A DNA stretch of 64,000 nucleotides from Pseudobacteroides sp035370245. GTDB lineage: Bacteria > Bacillota > Clostridia > Acetivibrionales > DSM-2933. The number at the start of each line of letters is the position of its first letter. Position 1 is the first letter of the stretch. Positions 26,049-34,488 of the stretch are shown here, piece by piece. The translations under genes were made by a program, and so were the position numbers. Under the pieces are notes generated by a model. That model saw only the letters and a program-made list of their open reading frames with translations. It ran no database searches and had not been told where the DNA came from. The stretch spans positions 1 to 64,000 of the forward strand of contig DAOOVO010000009.1 of assembly GCA_035370245.1 (NCBI GenBank), in the 5' to 3' direction.

Positions 26049-26855
26049 ATGTATTTTGTGCTGGCTATTGTTCTTTTGGGCGTTTTAGCACTTGTGTATA
26101 TGTGGTTTGAAGCCGGAAATCTTAAATTAAAAAGAATAAAGTTTACAAGAAGCAAGAAAGGACTTAAAATCATTCATCTTACCGATATTCATATAAATTT
26201 GCTTAGAGTGAAGCCGTATAAAGTAAAAAATATAATTAAAAAAGAATCGCCTGATTTTATATTAATGTCAGGTGATTATATTACAAGGAAATCCGATATT
26301 CCCAAGTTTATAAATTTTTTAAATGAAATAAAGGGTGACAACAAAATATATATGTGTTTCGGAAACCATGATTATGAAGCATTTTTGAAAGATAAAAGCG
26401 GTGGACTCGACAGATTTATGAAGGAAGTTGAGAAGCAGGGAGTAACTATTTTGCATGATGATTCGGATGTTTTTGTTAAGAGAGGAGTTAAGTACAACAT
26501 AATTGGTATTACAGACTATAGAAGGGGAGCACATGATATTGACAAGGCATTAAAAAATTGTGCAGAGGATGGTAAGCTTAATATTGCCATTACTCATAAC
26601 CCGGATGTAGTTCTTGAAATACCCAAAGGAAAAATTGATTATCTTTTCTGTGGCCACTTCCATGGAGGTCAGATTTGGATGCCTTTTGATCTGGAGTTTA
26701 GGGTTTTAAGAAAGGAAAAACTTTGCAAAATGGGAATTAAGAGGGGACATCACAGGTTAAATGGAGTTGATGTTTATATAAGCAATGGCATTGGGAATGT
26801 TTTATTTCCACTAAGATTTTTATCAAGACCGGAGATAACGGTGCTGGAAGTTTAG
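26049..26855 (+). CDS. Membrane-anchored metallophosphoesterase
   Basis: The 268-residue protein has one N-terminal membrane segment (about residues 2-18) and a calcineurin-like domain with all metal motifs: IIHLTDIHIN (D-x-H), LMSGDYI (GD), CFGNHDYEAF (GNHD), ITHNPDV and CGHFHGGQIW (GHxH). This order is typical of YkuE/YaeI-like phosphohydrolases, which act on lipids or nucleotides outside the cytoplasm. The ribosome binding site is GGAGGG. It follows the LysE-type gene and ends before a repeat-rich spacer. Confidence 0.9.
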   Translation: MYFVLAIVLLGVLALVYMWFEAGNLKLKRIKFTRSKKGLKIIHLTDIHINLLRVKPYKVKNIIKKESPDFILMSGDYITRKSDIPKFINFLNEIKGDNKIYMCFGNHDYEAFLKDKSGGLDRFMKEVEKQGVTILHDDSDVFVKRGVKYNIIGITDYRRGAHDIDKALKNCAEDGKLNIAITHNPDVVLEIPKGKIDYLFCGHFHGGQIWMPFDLEFRVLRKEKLCKMGIKRGHHRLNGVDVYISNGIGNVLFPLRFLSRPEITVLEV

Positions 26856-26894
26856 AAGTCAGAAATCAGAAGGCAGAAAGAAATCAGAAACCAG

Positions 26895-26943
26895 AATTTA
26901 GGATTCAGAATATTTCTAATACTTAGGCTCTGAATCCTAAATT
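26895..26943. repeat. Perfect 15-bp inverted repeat in a CAGAA-rich spacer
   Basis: AATTTAGGATTCAGA (26895-26909) is exactly matched by its reverse complement at 26929-26943 with a 19-base loop. It follows a run of CAGAA-type words (26865-26894). It may end the upstream transcript, but lacks a T-run. It could be a copy of a dispersed intergenic repeat. Confidence 0.7.
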
Positions 26944-26978
26944 CTATGTTTTGCTTGTTTAAGTTTGTTTCAACTCAA

Positions 26979-28328
26979 CTATTTAAGGCGTGCTTCTAAT
27001 TTCTTCTTTTCTTCCTCATATCCTGGTTTGCCTAAAAGTGCAAACATGTTCTTTTTATATTCTTCAACTCCAGGCTGGTTGAATGGGTTTACTCCTAATA
27101 GGTAACCGCTTATGCCGCAAGCCTTTTCAAAGAAATAAACGAGGTTTCCGAAGCAGAATTCATTTAGCTCGGGAACTGTGATGATGAGGTTGGGAACTCC
27201 ACCGTCAGTGTGAGCTAAAAGTGTCCCTTCCATTGCCTTTTTGTTTACAAAATCTACATCCTTGCCTGTAAGGAAATTAAGGCCGTCAACATTGAGGGGA
27301 TCTTCCTTAATTATAAGGCCTTTCTTTGGTTTTTCTACATTTATAACCGTTTCAAAAATGTTTCTTAGGCCGTCCTGGATATATTGTCCCATTGAATGGA
27401 GGTCGGTAGAAAAATCAACTCCCGCAGGGAAGATACCCTTCTGGTCCTTACCTTCACTTTCTCCGTAAAGCTGCTTCCACCATTCGGTCATATAGTGAAG
27501 TGAAGGTTCATAATTTACCAATATTTCAATTGTTTTATTCTTGTTATAAAGTGCATTTCTTACAGCAGCGTATTTATAACAATCATTTTCCATTACGTTT
27601 GTGTTTTTATACAGTTCATAAGCAGCGGCAGCACCGGCCATTATTTCATCGATGTTGATACCTGCAACAGCGATGGGTAAAAGTCCAACTGCTGTGAGAA
27701 CCGAGAATCTTCCTCCAACATCGTCAGGAACAACAAATGTTTCATATTTTTCATCGGTAGCAAGCTTCTTTAATGCACCCTTAGCTTTGTCGGTTGTTGC
27801 ATAAATTCTTTTTCTAGCTTCATCCTTGCCATATTTCTTTTCCATGTATTCCTTGAAAATTCTGAAAGCTATGGCAGGTTCTGTAGTTGTACCGGATTTT
27901 GATATTACATTAACTGAAATTTCTTTTCCGTCAATTAGCTCAAGAAGATCAGATATGTATGTTGAGCTGATATTGTTACCTACGAAATATATTTCAGGAG
28001 TCTTTCTCTTAGATTTTGGCAAATTGTTGTAAAATGAATGGGAAAGGACATCTATTGCAGCTTTTGCACCTAAGTATGAACCGCCTATGCCTATAACAAT
28101 AAGTGCGTCGGAGTCAGATTTGATCTTTTCTGCAGCAGCTTTTATCCTTGAAAACTCTTCCTTATCATAATTAAGTGGGAGATCAACCCAACCTAGAAAG
28201 TCATTTCCTGCTCCTGTTTTGTTGTGAAGCATATCATGTGCAGATTGCACAAATGGGATAAGGTTTTTAACCTCGCTTTCGTTAATGAAGCCCAGTGCTT
28301 TTGAATAATCGAATTGAATTTTTTGCAT
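26979..28328 (-). CDS. pgi: Glucose-6-phosphate isomerase
   Basis: The 449-residue enzyme interconverts glucose-6-phosphate and fructose-6-phosphate in glycolysis. Motifs: IGIGGSYLGAKAAIDVL (near residue 80), SKSGTTTEPAIAFR (sugar-phosphate loop near 143), GESEGKDQKGIFPAG, and a HSMGQYIQDG stretch with the catalytic histidine. Length matches the bacterial short form. An AGGAGG site precedes the ATG. It is monocistronic on the minus strand. Confidence 0.98.
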   Translation of the reverse strand: MQKIQFDYSKALGFINESEVKNLIPFVQSAHDMLHNKTGAGNDFLGWVDLPLNYDKEEFSRIKAAAEKIKSDSDALIVIGIGGSYLGAKAAIDVLSHSFYNNLPKSKRKTPEIYFVGNNISSTYISDLLELIDGKEISVNVISKSGTTTEPAIAFRIFKEYMEKKYGKDEARKRIYATTDKAKGALKKLATDEKYETFVVPDDVGGRFSVLTAVGLLPIAVAGINIDEIMAGAAAAYELYKNTNVMENDCYKYAAVRNALYNKNKTIEILVNYEPSLHYMTEWWKQLYGESEGKDQKGIFPAGVDFSTDLHSMGQYIQDGLRNIFETVINVEKPKKGLIIKEDPLNVDGLNFLTGKDVDFVNKKAMEGTLLAHTDGGVPNLIITVPELNEFCFGNLVYFFEKACGISGYLLGVNPFNQPGVEEYKKNMFALLGKPGYEEEKKKLEARLK

Positions 28329-28476
28329 TTTTAAACCTCCTATGAATTTTTATTAATTTCTCATTGATGAAATTTTATATGTATAAATTAAAGTTTACCT
28401 ATAGTTTTGAGCAATTTATTTAGCATTATAACAAAATCAAGGGACAAAGTCCAACGTATATTGAAATAATGTTGTA

Positions 28477-28514
28477 GGTGCACAGGAAAATTACAATGTA
28501 ATTTGCTGTGCACC
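28477..28514. terminator. Strong hairpin downstream of pheT
   Basis: GGTGCACAG (28477-28485) pairs with CTGTGCACC (28506-28514), with an inner AAATTAC/GTAATTT stem. On the minus strand it lies 27 bases beyond the pheT stop; the T-tail is weak, so it could be a terminator or a repeat. Confidence 0.5.
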
Positions 28515-28540
28515 CATAATATTAGTATATTTTGCATTAA

Positions 28541-30931
28541 TTATTCTCTAAGCTGTGCATTGAGAACATTTTTAAGGCCATCGAGTATCTTAGCCATTGT
28601 CTTAGATACTTCCTCATCGGTAAGGGTCCTGTCATCAGCCCTGAAGCTGATTGAGTAGGCAACGCTCTTCATTCCTTCAGGAACCTGCTTTCCTTTATAT
28701 ACATCGAATAATTTATACTTTTCAAGTATTTTGCCTGATCTTTGCTTAATGATATCCTCAATCTGTTTAACAAGCACTTCATCCTTTACAAGCATTGCTA
28801 TGTCCCTTGTTACGGCAGGGAACTTAGGTAAAGGCTTATGGCTTGCCTTGAATGAGGCATTATTAACAAGTTGTTCTACATGTATAACACCTATATAAGT
28901 CCTTTCGGGTGCTTCAAAATTCTCTGCAACTTCAGGGTGTATTTCTCCGATTAATCCTGCTGATTTTCCGTTTATCAGGAGCTCTGCTGTTCTTCCGGGA
29001 TGACAAGCCGAGCAATCATTTTTAGGTGCAAACTCGAACTTTGTAATACCAAGGGAAGAGAGAAGCTCTTCTACAATGCCCTTTAAATCATAAAAATCGG
29101 TATTTCCATACATGCCTATTGTAAGAATGGGCTTTTCAATAGGAAGCTCGGTAATCGGCAAGCTTTGAGGAAGGTATATTGTTGAAAGCTCAAAAAGCCT
29201 TGCTTCCTCTATTCTTCTGTTGTAGTTTGTGCTTATGACTTCCAGCATTTCCGGAATAGTTGTTGTACGCATTATACTGTAATCTTCACCAAGGGGATTT
29301 GTTATTACAACTGCTTTTCTCCGATCGCTATCCGGTGGAAGTTTAATTTTATCCCAGACCTTGGGGCTTGTGAAGGAGTAAGTATAAATCTCGGAAAGCC
29401 CGCATGCTATCATTGTGTTTTTTATAACATCTTCAACCTTCTGCTTGAATGTCTTTTTACCTAAGGTAGCTTCTTTACCGGAAAGCAGGGTAGGGGTTAT
29501 GTTATTGTAGTCGTAGAATCTTGCAACTTCCTCAGACACGTCGGCTTCACTTTCAACATCCGGCCTGAAGCTTGGAACTGTGAGAGTCATAGTGCTTTCA
29601 TCAACACCAAATTCCAGGTTTTTGAAAAGATTAATCATGTAAGGAGTATCTATGTTTGTTCCCAAAAATTTATTGATTTTTTCAGGATTTAATGGAAGCT
29701 TTCTAACCTCGGGCTTTTTCACATAGCAATCGATTATGCCTTTGCATACGGTTCCCGCACCTAACATTTCAACCAATTGTGCGGCTCTGTCAAGGGCTGT
29801 TATAACATTTTCAACATCCAGGCCCTTTTCAAAACGAGAAGATGCTTCTGTTCTAAGTCCCAGCTTTTTAGCTGTAAGCCTTACAGAGATTCCGTGAAAA
29901 TTGGCAGACTCGAAAAGAATGCTTTTTGTGTTTTCGTCTACTTCCGAATTTGCACCACCCATTACGCCGGCAACAGCAACAGGCTTTTTGCCGTCTGCTA
30001 TAACCAGCATTGATGAATCAAGGTTTCTTTCATTGTCGTCCAATGTTTTCATCACTTCGCCGTCAACTGCTCTTCTTACTATGATCTTTTTGTCTTCCAG
30101 CTTTTCAAGATCGAATGCATGCATTGGCTGGCCAAGCTCTAACATAACATAGTTTGTGATATCGACTATATTGTTTATGGATCTGACACCTGCTGCTTTT
30201 AACCTGTCTCTAAGCCATTTAGGTGACGGTCCTATTTTAACATCTTTTACAATTCTTGCTGCGTATCTTGGACAGAGGTCAGGGTCTTTTATTTCAACAG
30301 ATGCATATCGGTGAGCATCGTCGCCTTCTTCCTTTACTGTGATTTCGGGTTTTTTAAATTTAGTTCCAAGGGTTACTGCAGATTCTCTCGCCAATCCGAC
30401 GATGCTGAAACAGTCGGGTCTGTTTGAGGTGATTTCAAACTCAACAGTTGTTTCATTAATGCCAAGAACTTCTTTTATGTCCTTACCTAGTGGAAGGTCT
30501 TTTGGAAGTATGAATATTCCATCTTCTGCAGCTTCAGGAAAATCTTCCTTTGTGAGATTGAGTTCACCTATTGAACACATCATTCCGTAGGACTCAACTC
30601 CCCTTAATTTTCCTTTTGATATTTTTTTATCTCCGGGAAGTGTGGCTCCCACTAGGGCTACAGGAATGTAGTCTCCCTCTTTTATATTTTGGGCTCCTGT
30701 AACAACCTGTATAACTTCATTTCCCACATCAACCTTGGTAACCTGCAATTTATCGGCATCGGGATGCTTTTCTATGGATAGGATTTTTCCTACAACAACA
30801 TTTGTGATATCCTCGCCTGCAACTTCTATGCCTTCAACCTTCGAACCCGAAAGGGTAAGAGCATTTGCATATTCCTTCGGGGTTACATTTATATCAACAT
30901 AATCTTTTAACCAACTAAGAGGTGCTTTCAT
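28541..30931 (-). CDS. pheT: Phenylalanyl-tRNA synthetase beta subunit
   Basis: The 796-residue subunit pairs with PheS to charge tRNA-Phe. An N-terminal EMAP-like tRNA-binding domain (about residues 39-150), B3/B4 editing region with LELGQPMHAFDLEKL, B5 domain and a C-terminal anticodon-binding FDX-ACB domain (about 700-796, FPAVTRDIAMLVKDEVL) are present in the right order and length. Editing-site residues are in their usual context. It follows pheS by 34 bases, in the T-box-controlled operon. Confidence 0.98.
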   Translation of the reverse strand: MKAPLSWLKDYVDINVTPKEYANALTLSGSKVEGIEVAGEDITNVVVGKILSIEKHPDADKLQVTKVDVGNEVIQVVTGAQNIKEGDYIPVALVGATLPGDKKISKGKLRGVESYGMMCSIGELNLTKEDFPEAAEDGIFILPKDLPLGKDIKEVLGINETTVEFEITSNRPDCFSIVGLARESAVTLGTKFKKPEITVKEEGDDAHRYASVEIKDPDLCPRYAARIVKDVKIGPSPKWLRDRLKAAGVRSINNIVDITNYVMLELGQPMHAFDLEKLEDKKIIVRRAVDGEVMKTLDDNERNLDSSMLVIADGKKPVAVAGVMGGANSEVDENTKSILFESANFHGISVRLTAKKLGLRTEASSRFEKGLDVENVITALDRAAQLVEMLGAGTVCKGIIDCYVKKPEVRKLPLNPEKINKFLGTNIDTPYMINLFKNLEFGVDESTMTLTVPSFRPDVESEADVSEEVARFYDYNNITPTLLSGKEATLGKKTFKQKVEDVIKNTMIACGLSEIYTYSFTSPKVWDKIKLPPDSDRRKAVVITNPLGEDYSIMRTTTIPEMLEVISTNYNRRIEEARLFELSTIYLPQSLPITELPIEKPILTIGMYGNTDFYDLKGIVEELLSSLGITKFEFAPKNDCSACHPGRTAELLINGKSAGLIGEIHPEVAENFEAPERTYIGVIHVEQLVNNASFKASHKPLPKFPAVTRDIAMLVKDEVLVKQIEDIIKQRSGKILEKYKLFDVYKGKQVPEGMKSVAYSISFRADDRTLTDEEVSKTMAKILDGLKNVLNAQLRE

Positions 30932-30965
30932 TTTTATGTCTCCTTTCTACCATCAATTTGAAACT

Positions 30966-31985
30966 CTAAAACTGATTTAAAAATCTAACATCATTTTCAT
31001 AAAACAATCTTAAATCATCTATGTTAAACCTGCCCATTGCGGTTCTTTCGACTCCTATACCGAAAGCAAATCCGCTATAAACATTAGGATCTATGTCACA
31101 TCTTTCTAAAACCTTAGGATGCACCATTCCTGCACCTAAAACCTCAATCCAACCTTCGTTTTTGCATATTCTGCATCCGCTTCCGCCGCAGGACCAGCAG
31201 GACACGTCAACTTCCGCACTGGGCTCTGTAAATGGGAAGTGGTGGGGTCTTAAACGTATTTTTGTCTGCTCGCCGAAAAGGCTTTTTGCAAAGACCTGTA
31301 ATGTACCTATTAGATCTCCCATTGTAACTCCCTTGTCAACAACAAGACCTTCTATCTGATGGAATATAGGGGAGTGGGTAGCATCAACGGCATCTGAGCG
31401 GTATACTCTGCCGGGGCTCAATATCTTAATGGGAGGCTTCTTATTTTCCATTACCCTTATTTGTACAGGTGATGTTTGGGGCCTTAAAACAATTTGTTCA
31501 TTGATATAAAATGTATCCTGAGTATCCCTTGCAGGATGGCCTTTGGGGATATTCAGAGCTTCAAAGGCGTAATAATCCAATTCAACTTCAGGACCTTCAG
31601 CTATTTCATAGCCCATTCCTATAAATATGTCTTTTATTTCATCGGTAACAAGGCTTAAAGGATGTTTTTTGCCAAGATTCCTGCGTTTTCCCGGGATGGT
31701 AACATCAATAACTTCGCTCTGGAGCTTTTGAGCTCTTTCTTTTCTAATGAGTTCCGAGTTTGTTTCATCAATTTTATTTTCAATAAATGCTCTTACTTCA
31801 TTGGCAAGCTGGCCTATTATGGGGCGTTCTTCGGCGGAAAGTGCTCCCATGCCTCTTAAAACACCGGTCAGCTCACCTTTTTTTCCTAAATATTTAACCC
31901 TGAGAGCTTCAAGATCTTGAATAGATTGAACATTTGAAAGCTCCTTATCCGCTTGATCTTTGATTTTATTTAGTTGGTCTCTCAT
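30966..31985 (-). CDS. pheS: Phenylalanyl-tRNA synthetase alpha subunit
   Basis: The 339-residue catalytic subunit has the class II motifs: a coiled N-terminal arm, GKKHPLSLVTDEIKDIF, then GHPARDTQDTFYI, RTQTSP-like LRPQTSPVQIRVM, and motif 3 FGIGVERTAMGRFNIDDLR. Length is standard. GGAGGAGT lies just before the ATG. It is the first gene of the pheST operon behind a T-box leader. Confidence 0.98.
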   Translation of the reverse strand: MRDQLNKIKDQADKELSNVQSIQDLEALRVKYLGKKGELTGVLRGMGALSAEERPIIGQLANEVRAFIENKIDETNSELIRKERAQKLQSEVIDVTIPGKRRNLGKKHPLSLVTDEIKDIFIGMGYEIAEGPEVELDYYAFEALNIPKGHPARDTQDTFYINEQIVLRPQTSPVQIRVMENKKPPIKILSPGRVYRSDAVDATHSPIFHQIEGLVVDKGVTMGDLIGTLQVFAKSLFGEQTKIRLRPHHFPFTEPSAEVDVSCWSCGGSGCRICKNEGWIEVLGAGMVHPKVLERCDIDPNVYSGFAFGIGVERTAMGRFNIDDLRLFYENDVRFLNQF

Positions 31986-32062
31986 TTTTTATACTCCTCC
32001 TTATAACAGATTGTTAATCTGTGTTATATCTTTACCATGTCTTAACATAAAAAGTCTGAACA

Positions 32063-32340
32063 TAAAAAAACCCTCATCCCAAAAAGGGACGAAGGTATTC
32101 TCCGCGGTACCACCCAAGTTTTCACCATATATAAAGGTAAACACTCATTACTTTAACGGGTTTGCTCCGGCATCTCCTACTTTTAGGAATAAAACACAGC
32201 TTTCAAAGTAATATTCCTCAGTTCAAAGATGCAGCTCCAGAGGGAACTTCAACGATTAGTCTCATAGAGATACTTTCAGCCGCCGATATCTCCTCTCTTT
32301 AATCGACCTTCTTCGTCTACTCTTCTCTATCATAGCTTTT
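32063..32340 (-). promoter_or_regulatory. T-box riboswitch upstream of pheST
   Basis: On the minus strand an AGAGAAGAGTA start, a specifier-loop stem, the T-box core GGGTGGTACCGCGG (about 32093-32106) and a terminator hairpin (CCTTCGTCCC/GGGATGAGGG, with a T-run ending near 32063) occur in the classical order. A TTC triplet (32244-32246) in the expected specifier region fits a tRNA-Phe codon, agreeing with pheST downstream. Uncharged tRNA-Phe would favour the antiterminator. The exact specifier frame was judged by eye. Confidence 0.93.
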
Positions 32341-32610
32341 GACAATTTCCAATATTATAGCACAGACTCTCAAAACATGCAATGGAAAATAATGTTTTTA
32401 TAGGATAATTTCTATATGATATAATTTAACACGGCTAGATTTTATTGAATTAATTTTATTGACGGAATAGAATTAATTACAAAATTCGGGGTAAATATAT
32501 AATGAAGTTTTGATGCCTGAGAGATATTGTACTTACTGATGGTAGCAGTATTTCTTAGTCATTGATGTATTTAATCATTACTATATAATAACGGGAATGG
32601 AGCAAAGATT
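32341..32610. other. Intergenic region
   Basis: About 270 AT-rich bases between the T-box leader (leftward) and the phosphatase gene (rightward). No open frame. Must carry the pheST promoter and the promoter of the next operon; none was assigned. Confidence 0.4.
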
Positions 32611-33279
32611 ATGAAGGATTTTATTTTTATATCGGATTTTGACGGTACTTTAACCGATGAGGATTTCTACTACATTGTTATGAAAAAATTTCTAGGTGAT
32701 ACTGGCAAGAAGATTTATAAAGATTGGATCAATGAAGAAATGACAGTGTTTGAGTTCCTCCGGAAAATATTCGGATCCATTAATGCAAGTGAAGAGGAAG
32801 TAATAAAAGCTGTAATGGATATAAAATTCGATACATATGCAAAGGATTTTATAGACAGCGTTAAAGAGGCAAACGGTGATTTCATGATACTTAGTGCAGG
32901 CTGTGGCTATTACATACACAAGCTTCTTGAGCATTTGAACATGACGGATATAAAAGTTATATCCAATAATGGTGTTTATGAGGACGGTAAAATAGTTATG
33001 ACTGCCGATAAAAACAGTCCGTTCTACTCTGAGACTTACGGTATAGATAAGGCTTTGGTTGTGGAGCACTATAAGAGCATTTATCCTAAAGTATACTTTG
33101 CAGGTGACAGCGAGCCCGATTTTAGGGCGGCCAAAAAAGCCGACTTTGTCTTTGCAAGAGGGCACCTGCAGAAAATGATTCGCGACTCGGGAGTAAATTA
33201 TGTTGATGTAGAAAACTTTAATGAAATTGGAGCTTATTTAAATAAAATAGGAGTGATTAAATATGAAGGCAGGAAATAA
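32611..33279 (+). CDS. HAD-family (MtnX-like) phosphatase
   Basis: The 222-residue protein has the HAD motifs: SDFDGTLTDEDFYYIV (nucleophile Asp and acid Asp near residues 9 and 11), ILSAGCGYYI (motif II) and FAGDSEPDFRAAKKA (motif IV). The FEFLRKIFG cap region fits the subgroup IB enzymes such as MtnX and phosphoserine phosphatase. Its 3' end overlaps the next gene by 17 bases, so its product probably acts with the glycerol-1-phosphate dehydrogenase. Substrate unknown. Confidence 0.82.
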   Translation: MKDFIFISDFDGTLTDEDFYYIVMKKFLGDTGKKIYKDWINEEMTVFEFLRKIFGSINASEEEVIKAVMDIKFDTYAKDFIDSVKEANGDFMILSAGCGYYIHKLLEHLNMTDIKVISNNGVYEDGKIVMTADKNSPFYSETYGIDKALVVEHYKSIYPKVYFAGDSEPDFRAAKKADFVFARGHLQKMIRDSGVNYVDVENFNEIGAYLNKIGVIKYEGRK

Positions 33280-34327
33280 CAGGATAACCATACCTGCAAT
33301 TCTGGAAGTAGGAAAGGGGAACCTGGCGTATATAGGTGCACTTATTGAGAAGTCGGGATTTTCCAATATAGTTATGTTTTTAGGTAAGGGCATAAATGAT
33401 ATGTTTGGAGAAAAAATACGACAATCATTTAAATTCCAGTCTACTAAAATCATTAAAACAATAGAAAATGATGATATAGATATAAACAATATTGTTAAAA
33501 CTGCTTTTTCAATACCGGCCGAGACTGATGTAATCGTTGGAATCGGTGGGGGAAAGGCCCTTGACGTTGCAAAATACTGCTGTTTTTTAAAGAAACTTCC
33601 TTTTATCAGTGTGCCTACTTCGGCATCAAATGATGGTTTTTCCAGCTCCAGTTGTTCGCTTATTATTGAAGGCAAGCGTACAACTGTAAATGCAGTTATG
33701 CCCTATGGAATTGTTATTGATATAGATGTAATAAAGGAAGCACCTGAAAAGTATATTTTTTCCGGAATTGGGGATTTGGTTTCAAAGATTACTGCCGTAT
33801 ATGATTGGGAGTTCGAGGAAAAGAACGGAAAAGGAAAAGTGGATGACTTTGCGGTTATGATTGCGAAGAAGTCGGTCAACAGTTTTGTGAGAACTGAGTT
33901 TAAAAGTATCAGGGAAGACTTTTTCATTAAGGAACTTGTAGATTCTCTCACAATGAGCGGTATTGCGGTAGAAATTGCACAGACATCGGCACCTGCAAGT
34001 GGAAGTGAACACCTTATTTCTCATGCTTTGGATAAGATTCTTGATGTTCCCAAGCTTCACGGGCTTCAGGTCGGAGTGGCTACTTACTTGATGGCTAAAG
34101 TTCAAGAGCACCGTTATGAAAGGGTAACTAAAGTGTTTAAAGATACAGGCTTTTTTGAGCATGTAAAAACTCATGAAATAAAAGCAAGTGATCTTGAAGC
34201 GGCTATTGATTTGGCACCGTCCATAAAGCCAAACAGATATACATATATACATTTGGATGAATACAGGCAAAAAGCAAAAGAATTGATTCGGGATGATGAA
34301 ATTTTAAAAAGCATATTAGTGTATTAA
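33263..34327 (+). CDS. Glycerol-1-phosphate dehydrogenase (AraM/EgsA type)
   Basis: The 354-residue enzyme belongs to the iron/zinc alcohol dehydrogenase superfamily: VGIGGGKALDVAKYCC for NAD(P) binding, SVPTSASNDGFSSSSCSLI, and metal-ligand regions GSEHLISHALDK and LHGLQVGVATYLM. In archaea it makes sn-glycerol-1-phosphate for ether lipids; AraM makes it in Bacillus. ATG 33263 overlaps the phosphatase gene by 17 bases, a strong sign of co-function. The bidirectional hairpin downstream ends the transcript. Confidence 0.88.
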   Translation: MKAGNNRITIPAILEVGKGNLAYIGALIEKSGFSNIVMFLGKGINDMFGEKIRQSFKFQSTKIIKTIENDDIDINNIVKTAFSIPAETDVIVGIGGGKALDVAKYCCFLKKLPFISVPTSASNDGFSSSSCSLIIEGKRTTVNAVMPYGIVIDIDVIKEAPEKYIFSGIGDLVSKITAVYDWEFEEKNGKGKVDDFAVMIAKKSVNSFVRTEFKSIREDFFIKELVDSLTMSGIAVEIAQTSAPASGSEHLISHALDKILDVPKLHGLQVGVATYLMAKVQEHRYERVTKVFKDTGFFEHVKTHEIKASDLEAAIDLAPSIKPNRYTYIHLDEYRQKAKELIRDDEILKSILVY

Positions 34328-34408
34328 TTACTCAATAAGGATTAGGAATGAAATAAGTATGAATTAGGATTTATGATAATGATTAAGAATAGAAGAAAGC
34401 TAATAAAT

Positions 34409-34451
34409 AAAGCTGCTGAAACTAAAGTGAAAATTCAGCAGCTTTTATTTT
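34409..34451. terminator. Bidirectional terminator between the G1P operon and argH
   Basis: AAAGCTGCTGAA (34409-34420) pairs with TTCAGCAGCTTT (34434-34445), flanked by A-rich left and T-rich right sides. It serves both converging transcripts. Confidence 0.85.
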
Positions 34452-34488
34452 TATAATTATAATAATGCATTAAAGATATTTAAAACAT

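Noticed and set aside
33238..33675. 145-codon frame on the minus strand
   Set aside because: Antisense shadow of the G1P dehydrogenase gene, with low-quality composition.
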